A DNA stretch of 64,000 bases from Labrys okinawensis (lineage in GTDB: Bacteria; Pseudomonadota; Alphaproteobacteria; Rhizobiales; Labraceae): positions 1 through 64,000 of the forward strand of contig NZ_PUEJ01000004.1 of NCBI RefSeq assembly GCF_002982075.1, read 5' to 3'. The notes beneath the pieces were generated by a model. It saw nothing but the letters and a program-made list of their open reading frames with translations. It had not been told where the DNA came from and made no database searches. Shown in pieces: positions 1 to 10,185 of the stretch (positions within the stretch are counted from its first letter, which is position 1; every line of letters begins with the position of its first letter). The position numbers and the translations under genes are program-made.

Positions 1-605
1 GGGGGGGGCGCTCAGTAACGTCGTGAACGAGAGCAATCAGCGGGATAACATTCAAATTCTCCCCAAGATAGGTTCCATCAGCCGCCAAAGGAAAGGCTCG
101 GCATATCTCTGTTGTTTCCGCAACCCGACACAAAAAGGTTTAGCCCAAAATTTTACGGACCTGATGTCGGATCGTGATGGCTGAAGAAGGACGAAATCTT
201 TGTTATAGCATATTGTTCTATCAGGCGGAATGATAGGTCTTCAACTCCGCCATCCGAATTATGAAGAGCTTAAATATTCTCACGTCCATAAAGGAGTTTT
301 TCTCCCGCTCATCTTATCGCAGCCGCCAGGGTCAGTCTGCGAAGGGGTAAGCGTAAGCCCAGGCCTTGGCGAATAGTGGCTGCTGCCTAGTCAAAATAAG
401 AGGCAGTCCAAAGTTCGCCCAAACCGGCCAAATTCACTCGGTCGAGAACCAGTCAGCTGGCCGTTCGGGGCCCGAACAGCGGCCGACGGCAGGCGCTTGC
501 TTTGATTTTCCATGACTCCCGCAGAGCTTCGACACTCCTGGTACTACAAGCTTGCTCATCGTCGCGATATCTCCCGACTGACACGGCCTCAACGCGTCCG
601 AGATC
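1..605. other. No supportable gene; left edge of window
   Basis: I see no convincing coding region on either strand. The longest open frame here, on the minus strand and overlapping the next gene, looks like a GC-rich shadow with no recognisable domain. The first ten bases are almost all G, which may be a contig edge or sequencing artefact. Base composition in the first 350 bases is visibly more AT-rich than the rest of the window. No tRNA, palindrome or clear promoter stands out. Confidence 0.4.
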
Positions 606-1316
606 TTGGTAACGGTCGATAGGAGACTTCCGGCACTGCTCGCGCTTATCGCCCTCGTCACGGTCATCGCTCTCGTCGGCCTGCTGCCGACAAGCCTTGC
701 TTGCTTTCTGATGTATGTCGCCTGTCGTGCCTGGCGAAAGCCTCCGCGGGGGCGGACGGCCAGGCGCGTTACGGTCGCGATATCGGCCGTTGTTCTAATT
801 GGTCTACCCATCCTCGCCATCGAGGCCTGCGACCGCCAGATGCTGCTCGATCGCGTACCTCAGCCACTCCAGGTCGCCGCGGTGGAATATCGGCTCGAGG
901 AGTCGTGGGGCCTGGGTTTCATGCCCGGCGACAATGAAACCGGCTTCGTCGTCTACCGTCTGACCGGACAAAGTGCGAAATGGGCAAGAGACCAAGGCAG
1001 CCGGCTCGGCGGCAGGCTTCCGGGCGGCACCGCCCAGTGGCACCGGACACCCGTCGGCGATACCGGCGACGAGCGCTGGTATCCCCATGACGACACCCTT
1101 CAAATGAAGGGAGCCGCCCCGGGGTCCCTTCATTCTCCCAGCATCGCGGAATATCTGGGACGATACGGCTTTTTCATATCCATCGAGAAAAAACGCGCTA
1201 CAGAAGCCGACCAAGCCATTCAGGCGGGAGGCTCATTCTATGCCTATGCCCGCGGCGGGCGCGTCACGATCGTCGATCCGGCACGGGGAAAGGTCTATTT
1301 CGCCTATGCGGGTTGA
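606..1316 (+). CDS. Hypothetical membrane-anchored protein
   Basis: I do not recognise this 236-residue protein. Two hydrophobic segments (about residues 9-38 and 54-73), separated by a short basic loop, suggest a small membrane protein. The remaining 160 residues are hydrophilic and contain an isolated Gly/Trp/Tyr-rich stretch that could be an exposed domain. The frame opens with a TTG and has no strong ribosome binding site, so the true start is uncertain. The next in-frame ATG (residue 36) lies inside the first hydrophobic segment, which argues for an upstream start. It stands alone: AT-rich sequence precedes it, and a tRNA gene on the other strand follows within 70 bases. Coding is supported mainly by length and the membrane pattern. 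Confidence 0.55.
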   Translation: MVTVDRRLPALLALIALVTVIALVGLLPTSLACFLMYVACRAWRKPPRGRTARRVTVAISAVVLIGLPILAIEACDRQMLLDRVPQPLQVAAVEYRLEESWGLGFMPGDNETGFVVYRLTGQSAKWARDQGSRLGGRLPGGTAQWHRTPVGDTGDERWYPHDDTLQMKGAAPGSLHSPSIAEYLGRYGFFISIEKKRATEADQAIQAGGSFYAYARGGRVTIVDPARGKVYFAYAG

Positions 1317-1384
1317 TGTCCGGATCCCGGGAACGGCCATCGCCCCGCCCAGGTGGTCAACAAACATTCAAGTTTGAAGGCGTT

Positions 1385-1460
1385 TGGTGCCGGTTGCGGG
1401 ACTTGAACTCGCGACCTACCGCTTACAAGGCGGTTGCTCTACCAGCTGAGCTAAACCGGC
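1385..1460 (-). tRNA. tRNA-Thr (anticodon TGT)
   Basis: Read on the minus strand this is a complete 76-nt cloverleaf. The acceptor stem GCCGGTT (1454-1460) pairs with AACCGGC (1389-1395), the discriminator is A, and CCA is encoded at 1385-1387. The D-arm has the usual GCTCAGCTGGTAGAGC core. The anticodon loop CTTGTAA gives anticodon TGT, reading ACA threonine codons. The T-loop GTTCAAGTC is canonical. It lies between the hypothetical membrane protein and serine dehydratase, both on the plus strand, and therefore needs its own promoter on the minus strand upstream of 1460. Confidence 0.97.
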
Positions 1461-1607
1461 GTCGGTTTTGGGGTAGCAATTCGGGCCCCATCGCGCAAGT
1501 TTCCTGTGCAATGAAAGTTGGTGTAACATCCGTTACGCTCCACTGAGTGGTGGCGTGTTTCGATTGTGAGGGTCCAGCTGCGACACTTTGATGGGAACTC
1601 AGAGCCG

Positions 1608-2972
<1,365 letters not shown>

Positions 2973-3075
2973 CGCTCTGCGCGCAATCTTTACTTCGGCA
3001 TCTTTGATCAAGGGCAAGGCGAAGGCAACCGTTCCTCTTGCCAGTACGACAGGCCCATCGCATCTTACGCCTCCG

Positions 3076-3900
3076 ATGGCGGATGGGCGGATGCGGTTGA
3101 GGCACAAGATCTATGGTGGCGGCGATGAGATTCACCTGCCCGGCCTACCTCCGATCTGGGTTCAGGCTTGGCTAATTCTTCCGATACTGGCACTGATCTC
3201 GCCCTTTCTCAGAAAGGCAACCCTATCCGGCTTGATCGAGAGCGTCTTCATTGCCCTCGGTATCATGCTCTCCATCCTCGCCCACGAATTGGGCCATGCT
3301 CGAATGGGGCAGCGCTTCGGCTTGAGACCAACACTGATCCGCCTGCATGCCGGCGGCGGGGAAGTTGAGTTCGACGAAGGCGCACCGACCCGGCGCGAAT
3401 ATCGTCTGGTTATTCTCGCCGGACCGGCAGTTAACCTCCTGATTTTCATCCTATGTCTTTCCAGCTGCGAATTGGTGAAGACATTCTTGGCTTCTCCCCC
3501 TCCGCCCGACAGCGAATCGTTCTTGTTCATACGCGAACTGTCCGCCGAGAGCCGCCAATTCTTGTTGTCGATGCGCCCTGACCCGGCACCTCTGGTCGTC
3601 TTGAGATGGCTTGGCTGGTTCAATCTCGCCTTGGCCTTTCTCAATCTCCTGCCCGCCTATCCACTCGACGGAGGCCATCTGTTCCATGATTACCTCGAAG
3701 CTCGCCTAGGACGAAGGCGAGCTCAATTGTGGACGGGCCTCATCGGCCTGGTACTGGCAATCCTCGTCAAAGGACTGATGATCGCTGCCCTCACCTTCGG
3801 CATGTTGATATGGTCACCCCCCTATCTTACGCCCAACTGGCGCGCATTCCGCCAAGCTTTGAATAAGCGCGCCTCCCTTTCGCATCCCGACAGGCCCTAA
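3076..3900 (+). CDS. M50 family (site-2 protease-like) intramembrane metalloprotease
   Basis: This is a predicted zinc-dependent membrane protease of the M50/S2P superfamily. With the start used here (274 residues), the zinc motif HELGH falls at about residues 70-74 within a hydrophobic segment. The second family motif appears later as NLLPAYPLDGGHL, whose Asp supplies the third zinc ligand. At least five hydrophobic segments are visible. No PDZ or CBS domain is apparent, so it is a minimal form. The substrate is unknown; relatives act in regulated intramembrane proteolysis. The open frame extends upstream into sdaA, but the extra residues are low-complexity and unlike the family; ATGs at 3076 and 3091 are both possible. 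The stop overlaps the next start (TAATG), implying co-translation with the kinase. Confidence 0.8.
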   Translation: MADGRMRLRHKIYGGGDEIHLPGLPPIWVQAWLILPILALISPFLRKATLSGLIESVFIALGIMLSILAHELGHARMGQRFGLRPTLIRLHAGGGEVEFDEGAPTRREYRLVILAGPAVNLLIFILCLSSCELVKTFLASPPPPDSESFLFIRELSAESRQFLLSMRPDPAPLVVLRWLGWFNLALAFLNLLPAYPLDGGHLFHDYLEARLGRRRAQLWTGLIGLVLAILVKGLMIAALTFGMLIWSPPYLTPNWRAFRQALNKRASLSHPDRP

Positions 3901-4439
3901 TGCCCGACCTTGCAGGCCATATCCTCATTCTCACCGGCCCTCCGGGTTCGGGAAAGACGACGACGGCACAGGCCCTCGCCCCCGAGCCCGGTGCGCCGGC
4001 CGTGCATCTGCACGCCGACGATTTCTGGCATTTCATCAAGAATGGCGCGATCGCGCCCTATCTGCCTGAAGCCCATCATCAGAATGCGGTCGTGATCGAT
4101 GTCCTCGTCGGTGCCGCTCGGGCCTATGCCCGTGGCGGCTATTTCGTGATCCTGGACGGCATTGTCGGTCCCTGGTTCCTCTCGCCATTCAAGACGCTCG
4201 CCATGCCCGTCCATTATGTGGTGCTGCGCCCTCCTCTGGCGGCGGCGATCGAACGCTGCCGCCTGCGCGGCGGCGACACTCTCAGCGATCCCGGGCCGAT
4301 CACGGCGCTGCACCAGCAATTCTCCGATTTGGGGCCACTCGAACATCATGCCATCGCAACGGAAGGGCAGGCTCCTGCGGCCACGCTGGCGGCCGTCCGA
4401 AAGGCCGCCGCCCGCGGAAGCTTTTGGCTGAAGCCCTGA
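3900..4439 (+). CDS. P-loop NTPase, small-molecule kinase-like
   Basis: This 179-residue protein is a compact P-loop ATPase of the AAA_33/chloramphenicol-phosphotransferase or gluconokinase-like type. Walker A is GPPGSGKTT near residues 13-21. A following HADDFWHF segment looks like the catalytic or substrate-binding DD motif of this kinase group, and an ILDGIVGPWF segment resembles a Walker B strand. No lid domain large enough for a nucleoside kinase is evident. The ATG overlaps the stop of the M50 protease gene by one base, so the two are probably translated together. The substrate cannot be told from sequence; small phosphotransferases of this type often act on antibiotics, sugars or tRNA ends. 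Confidence 0.7.
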   Translation: MPDLAGHILILTGPPGSGKTTTAQALAPEPGAPAVHLHADDFWHFIKNGAIAPYLPEAHHQNAVVIDVLVGAARAYARGGYFVILDGIVGPWFLSPFKTLAMPVHYVVLRPPLAAAIERCRLRGGDTLSDPGPITALHQQFSDLGPLEHHAIATEGQAPAATLAAVRKAAARGSFWLKP

Positions 4440-4684
4440 TGTGCCCGAGAAAGCATCCGCCAAGGTGTCGCGAGGCAGCTATGCATTTTCTTGCAATCGC
4501 GCCTTTCCTCACCATGATTTTGACGTGAGAATCGGCCAATCGACGGCTTCTACATCCTGGCCGTGCCTAAATTCCGGCCATCAACCTTCGCTACACTCTT
4601 GTGGTGCATGGTCTTTTGCTGCAAAACGCAGCGCCTCCCCCGCCGTACGCAGCGGCCAGACGCAACAGGGCAACCGAACACTTC

Positions 4685-5758
4685 ATGGCTTCCGACAATC
4701 GGGCTTCGAAAATTCGTATCGCTCTCGACGCGATGGGGGGCGACCACGGCCCCACGGTCGTGATTCCGGCCGCCGAGTTGGCCCTCACCCGCCATCCCGA
4801 TCTGAGCTTTTCCTTCTATGGCGATGAGGCGGTCATCGCCCCGCTGCTCGCCACCCGCCCGCGCCTTCAGGCCGTTTCCAGCGTCCATCACACCGATGTC
4901 GCCATCCGCATGGACGACAAGCCGAGCCATGCCCTGCGCTATGGTCGCAAGAAATCCTCGATGTGGCTGGCCATCGACGCCATCAACAAGGGCGAGGCGG
5001 ATGCCACTGTTTCGGCCGGCAACACAGGCGCGCTGATGGCGATGGCGCGCTTTTGCCTGCGCACGCTCGCCGAGATCGACCGCCCTGCCATCGCCGCCCT
5101 GTGGCCGACCCTGCGAGGCGAATCGATCGTGCTCGATGTCGGTGCCTCAATCGGTGCCGATTCCAATGCCCTGATCGACATGGCGGTCATGGGCGCGGCC
5201 ATGGCCCGCATCGTGCTGGGGGTGGAAAGGCCCACCGTCGGCCTGCTCAATGTCGGCGTCGAGGAGGTCAAGGGTCTCGAAATGGTGCGCGAGGCCGGCC
5301 GTATCCTGCGCGAGACCAGCCTGCCCGACCTGACCTACCATGGATTCGTCGAGGGCGACGATCTCGGCAAGGGCACCGTCGACGTGGTGGTGACGGAGGG
5401 TTTTGCCGGAAATATCGCGCTCAAGACCGCCGAAGGCACGGCCAAGCAGATTGCTTCCTATTTGCGTTCGGCCATGTCGCGCACCCTGATGGCGCGCATC
5501 GGTTACCTCTTCGCCCGCGGCGCCTTCCAGGCTTTGCGCGAAAAGCTCGATCCCAACCGGGTCAATGGCGGCGTCTTCCTCGGCCTCAACGGCATCGTGA
5601 TCAAGAGCCATGGGGGCGCCAATGCCGAAGGCTACGCTGCCGCCATCGATTTGGCCTATGATATGGTTAAACAAGAACTCATGACGAAAATCACCGAAAG
5701 CCTGAGCTTCGACCACCGCGCCGTGATGGCCGCCGCCAGCAATCCGGACGCTGCATAA
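4685..5758 (+). CDS. plsX: Phosphate acyltransferase PlsX
   Basis: PlsX converts acyl-ACP to acyl-phosphate, the acyl donor for PlsY in phosphatidic acid synthesis. It is a peripheral membrane enzyme. The protein (357 residues) opens with the diagnostic [12 protein letters not shown] motif near residue 12. It continues with family blocks [37 protein letters not shown] and a [16 protein letters not shown] near the C-terminus. I placed the start at 4685 because the upstream in-frame extension is low-complexity and the family begins a few residues before IALDAMGG. The stop overlaps the fabH start (TAATG), the classic plsX-fabH translational coupling. The commonly associated rpmF and yceD are not upstream. 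Confidence 0.97.
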   Translation: MASDNRASKIRIALDAMGGDHGPTVVIPAAELALTRHPDLSFSFYGDEAVIAPLLATRPRLQAVSSVHHTDVAIRMDDKPSHALRYGRKKSSMWLAIDAINKGEADATVSAGNTGALMAMARFCLRTLAEIDRPAIAALWPTLRGESIVLDVGASIGADSNALIDMAVMGAAMARIVLGVERPTVGLLNVGVEEVKGLEMVREAGRILRETSLPDLTYHGFVEGDDLGKGTVDVVVTEGFAGNIALKTAEGTAKQIASYLRSAMSRTLMARIGYLFARGAFQALREKLDPNRVNGGVFLGLNGIVIKSHGGANAEGYAAAIDLAYDMVKQELMTKITESLSFDHRAVMAAASNPDAA

Positions 5759-6735
5759 TGGCGACAATTCGTTCTGTCATCAGGGGCATCGGCTCCTATC
5801 TGCCGGAAAAGCGCGTCACCAATGACGATCTGTCCAAGCTCGTCGACACCTCTGACGAGTGGATCGTGCAGCGTACCGGCATCCGTGCCCGCCACCAGGC
5901 GGCGGAGGGCGAATTCACCTCGGATCTCGCCACCAAAGCGGCCGAACGCGCTTTGGCGGATGCCGGTCTGAAAGGTTCCGACATCGATCTGATTGTGCTG
6001 GCGACCTCGACGCCCGACAACACCTTCCCAGCAACGGCCACCACCGTGCAGGCCAATATCGGCATGACCGGCGGCGCCGCCTTTGACGTCCAGGCCGTGT
6101 GTACCGGTTTCGTCTATGGCCTTTCCATTGCCGATAATTTCCTGCGCTCGGGCTCGGCCAAGCATGCGCTCGTCATCGGCGCCGAGACCTATTCGCGCAT
6201 TCTGGACTGGTCGGATCGTACCACCTGCGTGCTGTTCGGCGACGGTGCCGGCGCGGTGGTGGTCGAAGCCACGATGAACGACGGTTCCATCCACGATCAG
6301 GGCGTCCTGGCCACCAAGCTGCGCTCGGACGGGCGCCATAAGTCGAAGCTGTATGTGGATGGCGGTGCCTCCACCACGGGCACTGTCGGCAAGCTGCGCA
6401 TGGACGGCAAGGAAGTCTTCAAGCTGGCGGTCGGCATGGTGCCGCAGATCATCATCGACACCATGGATGATCTCGGTTTGCCCTATGACGCAGTGGATTG
6501 GTTCGTGCCGCACCAGGCCAATGCCCGCATCATCCACGCCACCGCCGAAAAGCTCGGCCTGCCGCCGGAGAAGGTGGTGCTCACTGTTTCCGAGCATGCC
6601 AACACCTCCTCGGCCTCGATTCCCCTGGCGCTCGACACCGCCGTCAAGGACGGACGCATCAAGCGGGGAGACCTCGTCCTGCTGGAGGCCATGGGCGGTG
6701 GCTTCACCTGGGGCGCGTCCCTGATCCGCTGGTAG
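5758..6735 (+). CDS. fabH: Beta-ketoacyl-ACP synthase III
   Basis: FabH starts type II fatty acid synthesis by condensing acetyl-CoA with malonyl-ACP. The 325-residue protein has the thiolase-fold catalytic triad: the active-site Cys in AVCTGF (about residue 115), His in WFVPHQAN, and Asn in EHANTSSAS. The N-terminal [15 protein letters not shown] block and the C-terminal MGGGFTWGA block are standard. It is translationally coupled to plsX by a one-base overlap, linking fatty acid initiation to phospholipid synthesis. A 255-bp spacer follows before ihfA, long enough to contain a separate promoter. Confidence 0.98.
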   Translation: MATIRSVIRGIGSYLPEKRVTNDDLSKLVDTSDEWIVQRTGIRARHQAAEGEFTSDLATKAAERALADAGLKGSDIDLIVLATSTPDNTFPATATTVQANIGMTGGAAFDVQAVCTGFVYGLSIADNFLRSGSAKHALVIGAETYSRILDWSDRTTCVLFGDGAGAVVVEATMNDGSIHDQGVLATKLRSDGRHKSKLYVDGGASTTGTVGKLRMDGKEVFKLAVGMVPQIIIDTMDDLGLPYDAVDWFVPHQANARIIHATAEKLGLPPEKVVLTVSEHANTSSASIPLALDTAVKDGRIKRGDLVLLEAMGGGFTWGASLIRW

Positions 6736-6990
6736 TCTGACGAATTTGACGGTTGCCTGACCGAGGCGGAAGCGAACACCGGTTTCGATTGGTGGTTGAC
6801 CTTGACCGATTTCGTCAATAGCTTCGCGTTTTCAGTGACATAGAGTCGGGACTTCAGTGCCGGCCCTGCTGGGATGATTTGCGGGGCGGATTCGTGGCGG
6901 GACAGGCTTCCCGCGGTTCCGGGCTGCATCGAACGGATAACAGACAGGTGGCCTCTTCATGGAGCCTGTCCAACGTGGGGCATGAAAGCG

Positions 6991-7308
6991 ATGGCGGGAA
7001 ATACCGTCACAAGAGCAGATCTTTGCGAAGCGGTTTACCAAAAAGTGGGCCTGTCGCGGACCGAGTCCTCGGAACTGGTCGAGATGGTCCTGCATGAAAT
7101 CTCCAGTTGCCTCGAGCGGGGCGAGACGGTGAAGCTGTCGTCCTTTGGCTCCTTCGTGGTGCGCTCCAAGGGCGAGCGTATCGGCCGCAATCCCAAGACC
7201 GGCAAGGAAGTGCCGATCTCCCCTCGCCGCGTCATGGTCTTCAAGCCTTCCAACATTCTCAAGGCCCAGATCAACGGCGAGAATGTCGATGGCGTCACCG
7301 ACGACTAG
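6991..7308 (+). CDS. ihfA: Integration host factor subunit alpha
   Basis: This is a DNA-bending nucleoid protein of the HU/IHF family that pairs with IHF beta (not in this window). The 105-residue chain begins [16 protein letters not shown] and has the dimerisation helices. The DNA-binding beta arm contains [18 protein letters not shown], with the conserved Pro that intercalates into DNA. An in-frame ATG nine bases upstream is also possible; 6991 has a better spaced GTGGGG ribosome binding site. Its position after plsX-fabH and before a MerR gene is a conserved alphaproteobacterial arrangement. Confidence 0.95.
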   Translation: MAGNTVTRADLCEAVYQKVGLSRTESSELVEMVLHEISSCLERGETVKLSSFGSFVVRSKGERIGRNPKTGKEVPISPRRVMVFKPSNILKAQINGENVDGVTDD

Positions 7309-7612
7309 TCGGACTTCGGCCTTGCTGGCAAATTCATAATTGATTGATCAGTCCAAGTTTGCGCGAGAGAGGGCAATTCCGGTGAATTCGCGCCATCCGT
7401 GCGCATGACGAGCATCTCCCAAACCATCCGTCGTTGCGGCCGCCCCCACCCGCCGGGAATGGCCATTTCCTTTCCCTCCAACGGTTTCAAGCTACCATCC
7501 GATGATGTTTTGGGTTGGAAACAAGTGATAAACGCTTGTCTTTCATTACAGAATCGGACGAGTGATAGGGGAAAGGCACGATTCGCCGCTTTCCGCTCGG
7601 GAGTCCGGCAGC

Positions 7613-8269
7613 ATGGAAAAAGCACCTGACGCGTTTCGCACGATCAGCGAGGTCGCCGAGGATCTCGACCTGCCCCAGCATGTCCTGCGCTTCTGGGAAA
7701 CACGCTTCAGCCAAATCAAGCCGCTGAAGCGCGGTGGCGGGCGCCGCTATTATCGCCCTGACGACATCGACCTGCTCAAGGGCATTCGCTACTATCTCTA
7801 TGGCGAGGGCTACACCATCAAGGGTGTGCAGCGCATCCTCAAGGAGCGTGGCAATCGGCATGTCATCGAGATCGGCCGGGCTCAGAACGAGGACTATGTG
7901 CCGCCTGTCGCGGTGATCCCACGGGCCGACGAGGAAGAGCGCCGCCGTGAGCGGGCCGAGTGGCCCGAGGCAGAGGCCCCTGCGCCGGGTGGTCGCGCGA
8001 GCGACTACGACGAGGGCGATGATCGGATCGAGCCGGTCTTCGACGAAGAGCCCGAAACCTATGAGCCGCCGCCGGCGCAGGCTTCGCTGCCGCTGTCATC
8101 CCTGGCAGGCCCGCCCATGCGCAGCGAGCCGCGCCCGGCGCCGCATCCGGTCGCGCAGACCGAAAGCGGCAGCGGCTTGTCGCTGAGCGAGGAGCGGCGC
8201 AGGCGGCTGCAGACGGTTCTACTGGAACTCGGCGAGTGCAAGCACATCCTGGAAGCTGCCCGCGGCTAA
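7613..8269 (+). CDS. MerR family transcriptional regulator
   Basis: The N-terminal 80 residues are a MerR winged-helix domain: [22 protein letters not shown] followed by a [15 protein letters not shown] wing and a [14 protein letters not shown] helix. The rest (to residue 218) is acidic, Pro/Ala-rich and probably disordered, ending in a short helix ([24 protein letters not shown]). No metal-binding cysteine loop is present, so it is not a classical mercury/copper sensor. I chose the ATG at 7613 over an upstream GTG because a GGGAG ribosome binding site precedes it and the extra residues look non-coding. This regulator sits downstream of ihfA in many Hyphomicrobiales; its target is unknown to me. 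Confidence 0.9.
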   Translation: MEKAPDAFRTISEVAEDLDLPQHVLRFWETRFSQIKPLKRGGGRRYYRPDDIDLLKGIRYYLYGEGYTIKGVQRILKERGNRHVIEIGRAQNEDYVPPVAVIPRADEEERRRERAEWPEAEAPAPGGRASDYDEGDDRIEPVFDEEPETYEPPPAQASLPLSSLAGPPMRSEPRPAPHPVAQTESGSGLSLSEERRRRLQTVLLELGECKHILEAARG

Positions 8270-8297
8270 TGGATCGTTCGACGGGAAACTGCCGCGG

Positions 8298-8327
8298 CTG
8301 GGACCGCGGACGTCCCGCCCGCTCTGC
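8298..8327. repeat. Short intergenic repeat, GGACGTCC type
   Basis: This 30-bp segment, just after the MerR gene, reads CTGGGACCGCGGACGTCC then CGCCCGCTC. It closely resembles the two inverted copies between nrdR and glyA (27776-27808 and 27831-27862), which share GGGAGCGCGGACGTCC and GTCCGCTC. I infer a dispersed intergenic element; three copies in one window is the only support. Confidence 0.45.
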
Positions 8328-8412
8328 CTAGGCAGCCGGCGGAGCGTTCCGGGAAGCGGACCAGACGTTCGTGGTTCCAGGCGCACCGCCATAACGAAAA
8401 GGCTTCGGCGAA

Positions 8413-10044
8413 TTGGCCAGCGCATCTTCACCGGCGGTTCATACCGCGACCACTCCCTATGACGCGGTCATTATCGGCGGTGGCCATAACGGCCTGACCT
8501 GCGCCTATTATCTCGCCCGGGCTGGCCGGCGGGTGAAGGTGCTCGAGCGCCGCTCCGTCGTCGGCGGCGCCGCGGTGACTGAAGAGTTCCATCCTGGCTT
8601 CCGCAATTCCGTAGCCTCCTACACGGTGAGCCTGCTCAATCCCAAGGTCATCAGGGATATGGAGCTGGAGCGTCACGGCCTCAGGGTGGTCGAACGCCAG
8701 GCCTCCAATTTCTTCCCCTTCCCCGACGGGCGCTACATCCTTTCCGGCGAGGGCCGCACACAGGATGAGATCGCCAAGTTCAGCCAGAAGGATGCTGCTC
8801 GCTTTCCGGCCTATTGCGACGAGATCGACACCATCGCCGACGTGCTGCGCGATCTCATCCTGGAGACCCCGCCCAACGTCTCCGACGAAGGCTGGTTCGG
8901 CTCGCTGCCGGAATTGCTGCGCGCCGGCAAGCTGGGGCATCGGCTATCCAAGCTCGACATGCATCATCGCCGCGTGCTGCTCGACCTCTTCACCAAATCG
9001 GCGAGCGACTATCTCGACGGTTGGTTCGAAAGTCTGGAGGCGAAGGTCCTGTTCGGCTTCGACTCCATCGTCGGCTCCTATGCCGCCCCCTCGACGCCGG
9101 GCTCGGCCTATGTGCTGCTGCACCACGTCTTCGGCGAGGTAAACGGCAAGAAGGGCGCCTGGGGCCATGCCATCGGCGGCATGGGTGCGATCACGCAGGC
9201 CATGGCCAATGCCGCCCGCGAGGCCGGCGCCGAGATCGAGACGCAGGCCCCCGTCCGTCGCCTCATCGTGGAGAAGGGCGTCACGGCCGGCGTGGAACTG
9301 GAGGATGGCCGCGTCATCCGCGCCAAGGCCGTCGCCGCCAATATCGGCCCGCGCCTGCTCTTCGACAGGATCGTGCCGGAAGATGCCGTGCCGGCCGATT
9401 TCCTGCAGCGCATCCGCCGTTTCAAATGCGGCTCGGGCGTGCTGCGCATGAATGTGGCACTCTCCGAATTGCCCAGCTTTACCGCCCTGCCCGGCAAAGA
9501 ACAGGGCATCCACCACACCGCCGGCATCATCATCGGGCCGAGCCTCGACTATATGGAAGAGGCCTTCCTGGAGGCCCGTCGTCACGGCTGGAGCCGGCAG
9601 CCGATCGTGGAGATGCTGATCCCCTCCACGCTCGACGACACGCTCGCACCCAAGGGCCAACACGTCGCCAGCCTGTTCTGTCAATATGTGGCGCCGCAAC
9701 TGCCGAATGGCGCGAGTTGGGACGCCCATCGCGAGGAAGTCGCCGACCTGATGATCGACACGGTCGAGCGCTACGCCCCCGGCTTCAGGCAGAGCGTGCT
9801 CGGACGCCAGGTGCTGACGCCCCTCGATCTCGAACGGGTGTTCGGCCTGGTCGGCGGCGACATCTTCCACGGCGCGCTGTCGCTCGACCAGCTCTTCTCG
9901 GCCCGGCCCATGCTCGGCTATGGCGATTACCGCACACCGGTAAAGGGGCTCTATATCTGCGGCTCCGGCACGCATCCCGGCGGCGGCGTCACCGGGGCGC
10001 CTGGCCATAACGCCGCACGGGAGATGCTCTGCGACCGGGTCTAG
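8413..10044 (+). CDS. FAD-dependent oxidoreductase, phytoene desaturase/PYROXD2-like
   Basis: This 543-residue flavoprotein belongs to the phytoene dehydrogenase-related (COG1233) amine-oxidase-like family. An N-terminal dinucleotide-binding fold (VIIGGGHNGLTCAYYLA, then a VLERR acidic strand end) starts near residue 17. The C-terminal family block GLYICGSGTHPGGGVTGAPG anchors FAD. No carotenoid genes are nearby, so it is more likely a PYROXD2-type oxidoreductase of unknown substrate than a carotenoid enzyme. The start appears to be TTG at 8413 with AAAGG about ten bases upstream; no ATG or GTG lies between it and the FAD motif. It stands alone and converges with the molybdenum enzyme operon across a 140-bp palindromic spacer. 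Confidence 0.88.
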   Translation: MASASSPAVHTATTPYDAVIIGGGHNGLTCAYYLARAGRRVKVLERRSVVGGAAVTEEFHPGFRNSVASYTVSLLNPKVIRDMELERHGLRVVERQASNFFPFPDGRYILSGEGRTQDEIAKFSQKDAARFPAYCDEIDTIADVLRDLILETPPNVSDEGWFGSLPELLRAGKLGHRLSKLDMHHRRVLLDLFTKSASDYLDGWFESLEAKVLFGFDSIVGSYAAPSTPGSAYVLLHHVFGEVNGKKGAWGHAIGGMGAITQAMANAAREAGAEIETQAPVRRLIVEKGVTAGVELEDGRVIRAKAVAANIGPRLLFDRIVPEDAVPADFLQRIRRFKCGSGVLRMNVALSELPSFTALPGKEQGIHHTAGIIIGPSLDYMEEAFLEARRHGWSRQPIVEMLIPSTLDDTLAPKGQHVASLFCQYVAPQLPNGASWDAHREEVADLMIDTVERYAPGFRQSVLGRQVLTPLDLERVFGLVGGDIFHGALSLDQLFSARPMLGYGDYRTPVKGLYICGSGTHPGGGVTGAPGHNAAREMLCDRV

Positions 10045-10047
10045 GCC

Positions 10048-10178
10048 GTCATCCCGCGCGCGGTGCAGCACGAAGTGGTGCGCCGCCGACGCGGGACCGC
10101 GATGAAAATGAGATCCATCCGGTGGGCGATCCCGGATCTGCGCCGCACCACTTCGTGTTGCTGCGCGTCCGGGATGAC
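10048..10178. repeat. Large imperfect palindrome (REP-like) between convergent genes
   Basis: The 131-bp spacer begins GTCATCCCG (10048) and ends CGGGATGAC (10178). Inside, GCAGCACGAAGTGGTGC on the left is mirrored by GCACCACTTCGTGTTGC on the right, so most of the spacer can fold into a long interrupted hairpin. GTCATCCCG-ended palindromes are a common class of repetitive extragenic palindrome in alphaproteobacteria. Between two convergent genes it probably also acts as a bidirectional transcription stop or mRNA 3'-end stabiliser. Confidence 0.75.
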
Positions 10179-10185
10179 CGCTACC

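Noticed and set aside
4441-4827. Plus-strand frame of 128 codons between the kinase and plsX
   Set aside because: It overlaps the plsX start, has no family features and its composition is Ser/Arg-rich shadow-like.
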